Assembly (NCBI RefSeq): GCF_002099425.1
Contig: NW_018343990.1
Span: 3,262,501-3,326,500, forward strand
DNA: 64,000 bases
From: Phascolarctos cinereus
Taxonomy: Eukaryota > Chordata > Mammalia > Diprotodontia > Phascolarctidae
Reading direction: 5' to 3'
Part shown: positions 10,830 to 20,428 of the stretch, piece by piece
Numbering within the stretch: the stretch's first letter is position 1
Layout: every line of letters starts with the position of its first letter
Position numbers and translations under genes: made by a program
Notes under the pieces: generated by a model
Databases searched by the model: none
What the model saw: only the letters and a program-made list of their open reading frames with translations
What the model was told of the DNA's origin: nothing

Positions 10830-11042
10830 CAGCAGATCTTAACTGGGGGTAGGAGGTGGGGAAGCTACCTATGGACTTGGTGGGAAAAATATATTTTTAT
10901 TTTCACTAACCTTAGCATTTCCTCCCAAGTGTTATTATTATTACTATTCTTTTTAAGTGTTATTCTGAGAAGGGGTGCATAGGTTTTACCAGACAGCCAG
11001 TGGGGTCCATGATACAAGAAAAGATTAAGGACCCCTATTCTA
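10830..11042 (+). repeat. hAT-like (MER-type) nonautonomous DNA transposon
   Basis: The ends read 'cagcagatcttaac' and 'gattaaggacccct', a degraded terminal inverted repeat related to the common 'ggttcttaacctgggg' end. The inside has 'tttattttcactaacc', 'ttattctgagaaggggt' and 'ggggtccatgatacaag', shared with copies at 17268-17668 (minus) and 49655-49915 (plus). It has no transposase coding and is an old fossil copy. Confidence 0.7.
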
Positions 11043-12183
11043 AGGCTCAAAAAAAAAATGGAAAAAACCCTTTCCATTCTTTCTTGTTCTTATATCCAAT
11101 TCTTTAAACATTTTCAAGGATGAATTCCTTCGAAAATCAAGATTCAATAGTAATGATTTAAGTTAGACATGGTCTATGCCAGCAACTTTATATTACTACT
11201 TCCACAGGACACACTAATAAGAGTTAGATGATTATAATACTTTATTAAAATGTTAATTGTATTATTTTATTGTATGTTATATAACAATATAAAATCATTA
11301 ATTAAAATATTAATTGTATAGTGGTTATACAATACTGATCCAAAAATAAACTGTATCCCTGAAGTGAAATCTTTTAATGTGTTTAGGTATATAGTAAAAA
11401 AAAAATAAAATTAGTGATAGGTTCATATAAATCAGATTTGGGTTTGAGGTACAGTTCATGTTCCTACCAATATGGGTAATTACACAAATTATTTCTGCCA
11501 AAGCAGAGAGCATGCAAGAGTTAAAGGAGTTTCCACACCAGGTCTTCCAAATACTGATAAAATTACAGGTTTCAACCCCTCCACCCCAAATCTAGGATTC
11601 TACAAAGTGATATGATTGAATCTAGATATAGAAACACCATAGACAAGGTAAAAGTTAAGACAGGTTAAGGCCCAAGGTATAAACAAATTATGAAGAATAT
11701 GGATTAAAGTAAAACCAGACTTATTTCCCAAATCTAGGATTATAAGAAGTAGGGGGCACTCCTCCAGTTTTTATGATAGCTTTTGGAAACATCTTACTAA
11801 AAACCTACTTGAGAATGAGGCATTTTGGTATAACTTGCTCCAATAATATAATCTAATTCCAATATACAGGAACTTTTAAAGTTATGAACTTAATTACAGA
11901 AAAAAAATGCTACAGGCAAAAATTTCATGTAGGTTGAAGAAGAATTTAAGTACTTAGCCTTCTGAAGTGGTATTATGGAAGGCAGTTGTGATAGAAAAGT
12001 AGGCATTTTTCTATCCTTTTCTATTTCTGCTATGTACCTTCCCATTTTCTCTCCAGGTTCTACCCATAAACTAAGGTTTTAGGAGTTATCTTCTGAGTAT
12101 TCTGTTGGTTACTAATAATTGTCAATACCCTGAGTTTTAGCAAGCACTCATCAAGTACCTACTGCTTACAGAACTCTGTAATG
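11043..12183. other. Unassigned DNA with an AT-rich stretch
   Basis: No gene or named repeat recognised. About 11225-11325 is very AT-rich, with repeated 'attaattgtat/aaaatattaattg' motifs. Confidence 0.45.
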
Positions 12184-12375
12184 GCAGCTAAATGGTCCAG
12201 TGGATAAGGATCTGGATGTGGATGCAGAAAGACCTGAGTTTGAATTCTTTCACAGATAATTAACTAGCTCTATGGCCTTGGGCAAGTCTTTCTTTAGCCT
12301 CAGTTTCCTCATTTTCCAGAGGGACAATGATAGCATCTATTTCACAAGACTTTTGTGAGCATTAAATGAGATAAT

Positions 12376-12419
12376 ATGTATATATATATATATATATACA
12401 TATATATACATATATATTT
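12376..12419. repeat. (TA)n microsatellite
   Basis: Alternating TA with a few TACA interruptions. It arose inside the SINE tail, just left of the L1 insertion. Confidence 0.9.
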
Positions 12420-12426
12420 AATATTT

Positions 12427-13014
12427 TTCTCTTTCTTTTTAGTTTTCAACATTTACTTTTATAAGATTTTATAAGTTCTAAATTTCCCCCCTCCCCCCCT
12501 CCTCTCTCCCCAAGATGGCATGCAATCGGATATAGGCTATACATGTACAATCATATTAAACATATTTCTACATTAATCATGTTGTGAAAAAAGAGCCAGA
12601 ACAAAAGGGAAAAAATCACAAGAAAGAAAAAACAACAACAGCAGCAACAACAACAACAAAATGAAAAAAAGAACAAATAGTATGCTTTGATCTTCATTCA
12701 GGCTCCATAGTTCTTTCTCAGGATGTGGATAGCATTTCCCATCATGAGTCTTTTGGAATTGTCTTAGATCATTGCATTGCTCAGTAGAGCTAAGTCTAAC
12801 AAAAGTTAGTCATTGCACAATATTGCTGGTACTGTGTAGTTCTCCTGGTTCTGCTCGCTTCACTCAGCATCAGTTCATGCAAGTCTTTCTAGGCTTTTAT
12901 GAAATCCACCTGCTCACCTTTTCTTATGGAATAATAGTATTCCACTATATTTATATAACATAACTTGTGTAGCCATTCCCCAATTGATGGGCATCCCCCC
13001 AATTTCTCAAATAA
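12427..13014 (-). repeat. L1 LINE 3' end, 5'-truncated
   Basis: Antisense L1. The left end is T-rich (poly-A side). The 3' UTR is followed by the end of ORF2, with the typical antisense 'ggaataatagtattccacta' and 'ccattccccaattgatgggc'. It is flanked by a 7-bp direct repeat AATATTT (12420-12426 and 13015-13021), which fits a target-site duplication. It is 588 bp and non-functional. The insertion splits an older SINE. Confidence 0.85.
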
Positions 13015-13207
13015 AATATTTAAGCACCTTTCAAACCTTCACATACTATATTAAATGCTAGCTATTATGGATAGGTCTCTTTTAATATAAGAAGCTTCAT
13101 TTAGACACCCAAGGGATGGGCAATTCCTTCACTTCGAATTACTTACGTGAAAGAGTCCAACAAGTTAAGTAATACCTAGTGGTTACCTTCCTATCCTATG
13201 GGTTTCT

Positions 13208-13210
13208 TTC

Positions 13211-13246
<36 letters not shown>

Positions 13247-13278
13247 AGCTATCTATCTCTATCTGTCATCTATCTATC

Positions 13279-13338
<60 letters not shown>

Positions 13339-13468
13339 CTGTCTCATCTATTTTACCTAACCTATCTATCTCTCATCTATTTTACCTAACCTATCTAATT
13401 GATTTTATCAATCCTATCTAATATAATATATTTTTCTTATCCAATCTACCTATCTACCTATCTATATT
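13208..13468. repeat. Compound (TCTG)n/(TCTA)n microsatellite
   Basis: TCTG units come first, then a long TCTA array, then diverged 'cctatctaac' variants. The gradient of decay to the right suggests an old array with a younger pure core near 13280-13336. Confidence 0.95.
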
Positions 13469-13499
13469 CACAAATAAATGAGGGGCACACTGAACACAA

Positions 13500-13605
13500 C
13501 CAGATGCAAGAGGAAGATTTAGAGTCAAAGCTTGGATGAATCACTTGATCTCTTTGGACCTCAGTTTTCTTATCTCTACAATGATGGATAAAAAGATTAA
13601 AGCTA
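13500..13605 (+). repeat. MIR fragment, weak
   Basis: 'tggatgaatcacttgatctc' and 'tttggacctcagttttctta' resemble the MIR core in sense orientation. The overlapping 139-codon minus-strand frame is therefore not treated as a gene. Confidence 0.45.
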
Positions 13606-14014
13606 GAACCAGACTCAAAGGCACAGGGTCTTTGTGCCATCATCTTTCCTAGGAGATCGAGGCTTATGGTTCCAAGCTTTATAAAAAAAGTAACCTTCTT
13701 GGATTCCTCTAATGACATTCTGTTTTGATAAAAAAAATGATTACTTATGGAATTTTGGTGAACCGCTTCGTTTAGTTTCCATTCCCTGAAATGGGCAGCC
13801 TGAATTAACTCGTCTCTATGTGAAGGTTTGAACCTAGATATTGAGGAACACCACCACTGCCAATTTATTAATATCACTTCCTCAAGGTGAATAGCACCAA
13901 TATACTCAGTTTTTGGAAAGAATCTTTATGCTAAACCAGGAAGCATCAATGATGTAAATCCAATACAGCAACAGCACTCTTTAGCTCTTTAAAAAGTAGT
14001 TTCATAGAAGTTTC

Positions 14015-14175
14015 TATCCAGAATCAGATACCGTGTGAGCTGGAAGGGACCTTAGAGATGATACGACCCAAATCCCAAGATGAAGAAACCAAAGTCTAGA
14101 GAGGGAAAACAGCTGGCTCACAGTCACACAACGAGTTGATAGAACTGGTAGAACTCATATCTCCTCCAGTTTCCT
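14015..14175 (-). repeat. MIR-type SINE
   Basis: Antisense MIR: 'gagctggaagggaccttaga', 'aagatgaagaaaccaaagtc' and 'ggctcacagtcacacaacga'. Confidence 0.75.
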
Positions 14176-14377
14176 TTTCTCCGTAAACTGATTTGTGTGT
14201 GTGAAAAGAAAATAGCATCTCCAAGAAAGAAATGGAAGGACAAAGGAAGCCAATACTCATTAAAGAATGAAATCACAAAATTACATAAATTACAATGAGG
14301 ATTAAATGATTATATCATTATGCATTTTACATATAGCTATATAGATAGACACTATACTTTCCCTAGGGGTCTTGTAC

Positions 14378-14775
14378 AGAATCATTTCCAACCATCTATT
14401 TTCTAGTACTTTGTCCATTCTAGTTTAATGATTCAAGTAATGGGGCTTCTACCACTTCCCTTGGGAGAGACTATTCCACAATTTAATAGCTCTCACCATT
14501 AGCAAACTTTCTTGATATTCAGCCTAAATGATCTTCTGCTCAATTTCATTCCATTACTCCCGTCATATCTTTGGCAATTCCTATCCCTCGCTGGTGTTTA
14601 CATCCTTTGAATATTTGCAGAGACTATTATAATCTGCCTACAGCCCCATCCCTTAGTCATTGTTTATCCAAAGTCAACATTATGTTCTTTTAATCTTTCC
14701 CAGTGATTCAATCTGTCCCCCTCCTTAACAATTTCTGTTTCCCTTCCCTGAATTTTTCTCTAATTCAATAATAAT
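14378..14775 (-). repeat. L3/CR1-clade LINE fragment
   Basis: Antisense L3 3' portion. 'cttgatattcagcctaaatg', 'cttctgctcaatttcattcc', 'agactattataatctgccta' and 'tcttttaatctttcccagtg' follow the order of the well-known antisense CR1/L3 3' end ('tttcctaatatctaacctaa ... tcagtctttcct'). Confidence 0.75.
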
Positions 14776-15436
14776 CAAGCTCATTTAAGGATGCCTGACT
14801 TGGACCTGGGGCTAAGTTAGAAATGTAAAGGCCTAGAAAAAAAAAAGACAAGAACAACTAGAGGGTTAAAGCAGAAGTTTTCCTGGAGATCTTTTTTAGT
14901 TTTCACTCACTACAAGTGAAAAAAAAACCAAAACAAACCCAAAACCCACTTACATTGGTTTGTATAATCCCCTGCCTCCCCATCCTTTAGGGACCTTCAC
15001 CTCTTAAAATATACTAAATGAATTTTATGAGCAAGCCGTTTTGCATATTGCATATTTATATTCCCAAACAAATAAAGTGACAAGATCAGTCAACTTTGAG
15101 TAGTCAAATAAATTTTTATACACACATATGTATGTATGTATGTATATTTTTACATTTCTCCTCAAAGTTTCTTAGGTTCTCCCCCCCCATTTGCAAAAAA
15201 TATTTACAGTTCTAATGCTGGTACCTTTCAGAACAATTGGTTACATTACTACTCTTATAGTAGTGGAGGTCATAGGATGAGTAGCTGTTATAAAAGATAT
15301 GCACAAACATGTCACAAAAATTGCCTAGTAATTATACTGGGTCCAAAAATCAAAAGACACAAACCACTGTTAATTCTGGCCCTGTAATCTTTTAGGGGTG
15401 TTAATCATGTTTGTCATAAATTTAATGCCACGATTT
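14776..15436. other. Unassigned DNA
   Basis: Nothing recognised apart from a short TATG run near 15127-15145 and several A-runs. Confidence 0.45.
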
Positions 15437-15437
15437 T

Positions 15438-15680
15438 TGTTGTTATTCAGTCATGTCTGACTCTTTGACCCCATTTGGGGTTTCCTTGGCAAAGATATTG
15501 GAATGGTTTGCCATTTCCTTCTCCAGCTCATTTTACAGATGAGGAAACTGAGGCAAACAGGGTAAAGTGACTTGCCCAGGGTCACACAGCTAGTAGGTGT
15601 CTGAGGCTGGATTTGAACTCAAGAAAATGAGTCTTCCTGACTGCAAGTCTAGGACTCTATCCACTGGGCCACTTAGCTGG
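15438..15680 (-). repeat. MAR1-like SINE with RTE-type tail
   Basis: Antisense, close to full length: tail 'ttattcagtcatgtctgact', then 'gaatggtttgccatttcctt', CORE 'acttgcccagggtcacacag', and tRNA head ending 'ccacttagctgg'. No clear target-site duplication was found by eye. Confidence 0.88.
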
Positions 15681-15682
15681 TA

Positions 15683-15974
15683 CAATAAGTTTTATTATCA
15701 CCTTCTATTCAAAGAGGAGGAGGTGGTGGTAGGAGGATAGAATGGTTTATGCTTACTTTGGCCTTCCCTTTCCTATGGTTGAATGGCAGGAACAATGATC
15801 CACTCCAGAGGCTGTAATGGGGGTGGGGTGTGTGTGTGTGTCCTTTCTAGCTAGTGTTTTTTGTTTTGCATATTACTCCTGCTTCTCAGAGTCCCCCACC
15901 TGCAGGCTCTCCTTGCTTTGATATTGCCCCCTCACTAATCAGAGTCCCATTGAGGAGGATTCTTACCTGGCTCT
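15683..15974. other. Unassigned DNA
   Basis: Nothing recognised apart from a very short GT run near 15830. Confidence 0.4.
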
Positions 15975-16160
15975 ATCTGGTATTGGATATAGAGTCAGGG
16001 AGGCCTGGGGATAAATTCTTCTACTGTTAGCTGTGTGAGTGTCAGCAAATCGCTTAGCCTCCCTGAGACTCCCTTATCTGTGAAATAGAGGGGTTTGAAT
16101 GAGACGGCCTCCAAGCAGCCTTCCGTCTCCAGTTCTATGCTCCCATGATGCTGTGGTTCT
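15975..16160 (+). repeat. MIR-type SINE
   Basis: Sense MIR: 'atagagtcagggaggcctgg', 'ttagctgtgtgagtgtcagc', 'gcttagcctccctgagactc', and end 'ccagttctatgctcccatga'. Confidence 0.75.
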
Positions 16161-16267
16161 GGAGGTAACACTCCCATGCTTCCAACCTTTCTTGATGACT
16201 TCCCAATACATCACAGTATCACAGAATGATGAAATGGTCATTTGGGCAGTCAAAACCTAATAGTTAA

Positions 16268-16435
16268 CCACCTTATGTTTATTTTATATTTATCTGTATA
16301 TACATGTCTCACTTGATAGAAAGGAAGCTCCTTCAGAGGAGAGATCATTTCACTTTTTGTTTTTGTATCTCTGTGTCTAGCATAATGCTGTGCACATAGT
16401 AGGCACTTAATAAATTCTTGTTGATTGATAGATTG
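16268..16435 (+). repeat. L2 LINE 3' end
   Basis: Sense L2 tail: 'aaggaagctccttcagagga', 'tgtatctctgtgtctagcat' and 'cacatagtaggcacttaata', ending 'aaattcttgttgattga'. Confidence 0.82.
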
Positions 16436-16824
16436 GAACTCTGAGCATGGTTCTAGGTACTACCATGCTTTACCACATTCCAGAGTACCTCTATAAGTAC
16501 ACCCTTTCATTGTTCATGATTCGATGAAATTTAGTATTTGTTACATCTAGAGGATGAGAGGAATTAGAAAAGTGAAACATTAATTCCATCTATCGGCTTG
16601 TTTGGGCCAAATGAGACCAAATCATTGCTTGATTTATTTTCCCTACTGAACTGAACAGTTTTTTTGACTGAATTGGGTGGTGGGATTTGGAGCTGGGCAA
16701 AGGCAGTTACAGACTTCTATATTCTCTTCCACAAATATTATTGCTCTGATATAGCGTCAGGATAGGGCTTATACTGCTATAGTGATGGGGCACAGGCTTA
16801 GCATTGCAACACATGTAGTGATTA
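16436..16824. other. Unassigned DNA
   Basis: Nothing recognised on either strand. Confidence 0.45.
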
Positions 16825-17215
16825 GCTGTAATACGAGGAGCAAAGGGTTAGGTTTTAGGAGACTTGGGTTTGAAGCCCCACTGTGCAGCCTCTTCAGACC
16901 TGGAGGCAGCTTGGTGATGCAGTGGATAGAGAGGTGGGCTTGGAGTCAGGAACACCTGAATTCAAGTCTGGCCTCAGACATTACTAGTTATATAATCCTG
17001 AACAAGTCATTTAAAATTTATCTGCCTCAGTTTCCTCAACTGTAAAACAGGGATAATAATAACACCTAAATGCTTGTCACAGTGCCTGGCACATAGTAGG
17101 CACTTAATAAATACTTGTTACCTCTTACCCCTTACAGATCTTAGTTTCATCTCAAAATAAGAGGGTTGGATTGGATAATCTAAGGTTCATTTTGGTTTTG
17201 ACATCCTGTGATTCT
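16825..17215 (+). repeat. MIR-type SINE split by another SINE
   Basis: The MIR head 'ggttttaggagacttgggtt' (about 16850) and end 'gggttggattggataatcta', 'cctgtgattctg' (17160-17215) flank a complete later SINE in the same orientation. Confidence 0.65.
16903..17125 (+). repeat. tRNA-MIR SINE, full length
   Basis: It has a tRNA-derived head with A-box-like 'tggtgatgcagtggataga' and B-box-like 'gaattcaagtctgg', then a MIR core. The L2-type tail is 'cacagtgcctggcacatagt' and 'aataaatacttgtt'. It inserted into an older MIR. Confidence 0.82.
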
Positions 17216-17267
17216 GCCTTTGAAAAATTAAAGAGTTTGAGCATCTTCCTAGGAATGGTCAATGTGG

Positions 17268-17668
17268 AGGGATTCTTAATATTTTACCTGTCATGGCAGT
17301 CTAGTGAATCCTGTGGACCTCTTCTCAGAATAACATTTTTTTAAAATAATATTTAAAAAAATTCACAATGAGGGCAGCTAGGTGGCACAGTGGATAGAGC
17401 TCCGGCCTTGGAGTCAGGAGGTCCTGAGTTCAAATGTGGGCTCAGAAACTTGACACTTACTAGGTGTGTGACCTGGGCAAGTCACCAGCCCCAATTGCCT
17501 CATCATCAAAAAGCAAAAAAATAAAAAATCACAATCGAAAATACAAAAGCAGTTAGAGGTTAGTGATAATGAAGATGCATTTTTTTCCCTGTCAAGTTCA
17601 CTGGCCTCCAGAAATTTACCCATGGATCATTTGAGGGTCTGTGGACATCACATTAAGAAGCCTCTGGT
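17268..17668 (-). repeat. hAT-like DNA transposon split by a SINE
   Basis: Reverse complement of the family at 10830. The left part has 'ggcagtctagtgaatcctgt' and 'gacctcttctcagaataaca'. The right part has 'gagggtctgtggacatcaca' and 'ttaagaagcctc'. A SINE at 17371-17528 interrupts it. No coding capacity remains. Confidence 0.7.
17371..17528 (+). repeat. tRNA-derived SINE with A-rich tail
   Basis: It starts 'agggcagctaggtggcacag', with A box 'tggcacagtgg' and B box 'gagttcaaatgtg', and ends in an A-rich tail. A 7-bp repeat TCACAAT (17363-17369 and 17529-17535) fits a target-site duplication. Unlike the MAR1-like copies it lacks an RTE-type tail, and its A-rich tail suggests L1-type mobilisation. 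Confidence 0.88.
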
Positions 17669-17849
17669 GTAAAATTATGTTTTAAGGAATTGTAAAGTAG
17701 GATGCCCTTATAACCTGACTCATTCTTACAAAGATTCAGGTGACACGAGTTATATAATGTTCTCAAAGTTTAAAAGAGATTAACAAGAGAGGGTTGAAAA
17801 AGCCAACATATAAGGTAGTATTATTCTTGGTAAAAAACTAATATAACTT

Positions 17850-18085
17850 GAGAGGCATAGCATCGTGGGGACACGGAATAGATCTCAGAATCAGGAAGAC
17901 TTGGGCTCAAATCCCCCTATTGTCTGTTTGACTTTGGGCAAGTCACCTAACCTTTCAGTGTGCCAGGCAACTCTTTAAGATGGTAAATGCAGAGTTGTTG
18001 CTAATCAGTCTTGTTAGAGGGAGTTTGCTTATCAGGAGTTGTACCTACCAGTGAAATCAGAGTCCTGAAAAATCTGGCTCTCCTA
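17850..18085 (+). repeat. CORE-SINE of the third family
   Basis: Head 'aggcatagcatcgtggggac', CORE 'actttgggcaagtcacctaa', and the same tail as 10132: 'gtaaatgcagagttgttgct', 'ttagagggagtttgcttatc', 'accagtgaaatcagagtcc'. Confidence 0.68.
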
Positions 18086-19250
18086 TATCCCTCACAGTGT
18101 ACTCATAAAGGGCTTCCGCTGTACGTCATCTGCATTTGTTTAGTACAGATATTAAATGTTATAGTCATACCCCCTTAAGAAAGAAAAAAAAAGAATGACC
18201 AGAAATGATTGGCAATTAAGAGTTTGAGAAATATTTGTCTCCCCATTTAGGATGGACAGGCACCTCGCTCTATTAACAACTCAGTCTCCCACATCAAAGA
18301 AAAAAACATGAGGAACTGGATGTGATTGCTAAGCAGTCCCTATTCTTTCACTGGAAGTGTCTGCCACGAAGGACTTCTCTCAAGCAACAAAGCCAGGAAT
18401 AACGAGAGTATAAAGCTGGCGTTCATGAATAATTCAAAGGGGCCGAGGACTTTAAATGGAGCAGTTTTCCTCATTGGTAAGCACCACCCTGATGCCTTTG
18501 AATTTCTTCTTAGTGCTATTGTTCTTGCGGAGTAGGGTGGGGGAATCCTATTTTTTAAAGAGCCAAAGATGGGGGGAGGGACCAACTTCAGTCTGAGTCT
18601 AACTGCCCCCTTCGGCTCTTTTGAGGGTAGATGTAAATTTTGCCTATGGTTCTTTCACATCTTCTGGCCTGTTGGGAGGTTGGTGGTATAACTGAAATTT
18701 CTGTTTTACTGAGGAACAGCTCAGTAATACCCACAGTCCCCAATTTGCCAATGCTTCAGTCAAGAATATCCTCTATCATGAATGAGTTCCCCAGGCAGGA
18801 GTTGGGCCTGTCTTCCTCATTTATACGGAATTTGCTACTAGAAGGGATTTCTTCTCACCTCTCATGTTGCCTGGCTTAGGACCTTTTTGCCGCCCTCCAT
18901 TATGCTTGTATCAGTACACGATGAACCTCTTACTGCATCTGATGAGCCCCCAGTGACAGCAGGGAACTGCCACCAGAAATCCTTACTCCTTCCAAGGGCC
19001 CTGTTTCCACTTTTTACCCCTTCCTGGAGATTACTACTACCACTGCCTATCCTCCTTTAAATGCAAATCCTATGGGAAGATCCTTTCTTCCCCATTTTCC
19101 ATCCTTTCTTTCTCCTGCCAGAGCTCCCTTCAATTCTTGCCACTAGAACTCTCCTCCCTGGTCCCATTCCTTACCACTCTTTTGGAGACCTTGTCTCAGC
19201 CCCTCCCACCCTTTAACTCCTTCTTCTGCCATGAGAGCCTCATCTAAGGA
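18086..19250. other. Repeat-free DNA
   Basis: No repeat family recognised over more than 1 kb. About 18240-18560 is less simple in sequence than its surroundings and has short overlapping frames on both strands. I cannot tell a conserved noncoding element from chance here. Confidence 0.4.
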
Positions 19251-19254
19251 TGAT

Positions 19255-19291
19255 AACAACAACAACAACAATAATAATAGTTGTTGTTGTT
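19255..19291. repeat. (AAC)n facing (GTT)n inverted microsatellite
   Basis: An AAC run (19255-19270) is followed by AAT units and then a TTG run (19281-19291). The outer units are complementary and could form a small hairpin. Confidence 0.85.
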
Positions 19292-19547
19292 CCACATTAA
19301 GCACTAAAATAGACCCTAAGGAGATCATGATAGTGAAACTGTCCTATATTGGATTAGAAGTTAGGGGACGGCTTTGACATTCAGTAATATGGTATTTTTT
19401 CTGATGGGCAAAATATGGTGTTCAGTTTGCATTTTAGGAGAGGCTGACAAAGTGAAGCTTTCTAGAGGACCCATGTCTTCTATAGGGATAGTGAGCATCC
19501 TTAACATTCTATCACATGAAGATTAGTGAAAGAATCTAATTGGAGTT

Positions 19548-19645
19548 ATTTAAGAGAGGAGAAGACTTCAAGTATTTGAAGGGCTGTGTGTAGAAGAGGG
19601 GTTCTTATTTCTGTGGATCTCTGCAGGAAAATGAATATTAATGAC

Positions 19646-19701
<56 letters not shown>

Positions 19702-19945
19702 TGTATAATTCAAGTGGAAGCCACTGAGAGACAGATTCTGATTCAATCTGAGGTACAGTTTCCTAAAACAAGCAATAGCTATCCTAGCAAAGAATGGGCC
19801 ATCTCATGAAACAGCAGGTGTTACAGTACAAGAGATGTTCAAGCAGAAAACAGATGGCCATCTGTCATGGACATTGGAGATGTTTCAAATAGGGCTTGCA
19901 CTAAATTACCCCTAAGGTCTCCTCCAGCTCTGAGATTCTGTCATT
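19548..19945 (+). repeat. L3/CR1-clade LINE 3' end
   Basis: Sense L3. 'gacttcaagtatttgaaggg' and 'ctgtgtgtagaagaggggtt' come first. After a GT microsatellite follow 'agatgttcaagcagaaaaca', 'gatggccatctgtcatgga' and 'cctccagctctgagattctg'. These match the end of the L3/CR1 consensus in order. Confidence 0.8.
19651..19703. repeat. (GT)n microsatellite
   Basis: About 25 GT units, ending in GCGCGTGTA. It lies inside the L3 3' region. Confidence 0.97.
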
Positions 19946-20234
19946 CTCCTGGTTAAAGGAGGTTAAAGAGTAGGTCACATGAAACATTCACCCAATTTCA
20001 GCTACAACCATAGATGTGGGTAATGCTTTTATGGACGCATGAAGAATGGTATTTCAAGAAAGCAAAATAACAACATTATTGGTATGCTTTCTTTTTCTTT
20101 TCTTCTAATTGAAGCTCTTTGGGCAATTAGACTTCAGTGGAGACTGGTTGTTGAAAAAGCCAGTTTGTTTTTCTCAACAATACAGTAATGCAGAGTACTT
20201 TGGGGACTGTGGTGCACCCCAAAGCTGGGGAATG

Positions 20235-20428
20235 GGAGGCCTAATATCACAGCATTTAGGGTTGGAAAGGCTTTTCAAAGAGCATCTTGTCCAACTTTCT
20301 CATTTAATTGGTGAAACTGAGGACCAGGGACACATTTCCATAGGCCATAGAGATTTTTAAGTCGCAGTGTGAGGACTGGAACCTACATCATCTGATTCAC
20401 ATCTAGTACTCTTCTGGGCCATCACACT
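20235..20428 (-). repeat. MIR-type SINE
   Basis: Antisense MIR: 'agggttggaaaggcttttca', 'cttgtccaactttctcattt', 'ggtgaaactgaggaccaggg' and a head-proximal 'catctgattcacatctagta'. Confidence 0.75.

Larger units (their letters stand above)
12184..13080 (+). repeat. tRNA-MIR SINE split by an L1 insertion
   Basis: The head and CORE (12184-12375) read 'ggcagctaaatggtccagtg', 'gagtttgaattctttcac' and 'gccttgggcaagtctttc'. The tail resumes after 13015 with 'aagcacctttcaaaccttca' and 'aaatgctagctattatgg'. Together they make one sense SINE, with an L1 inserted near its tail. Confidence 0.8.

Noticed and set aside
13208-13468. CRISPR-like array
   Set aside because: The periodic TCTG/TCTA units have no spacers and the sequence is vertebrate. 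It is a microsatellite.
13458-13877. 139-codon minus-strand frame
   Set aside because: It overlaps a MIR remnant and the end of a microsatellite, shows no recognisable domain and has no splice-site context. Such a length can occur by chance in 64 kb.
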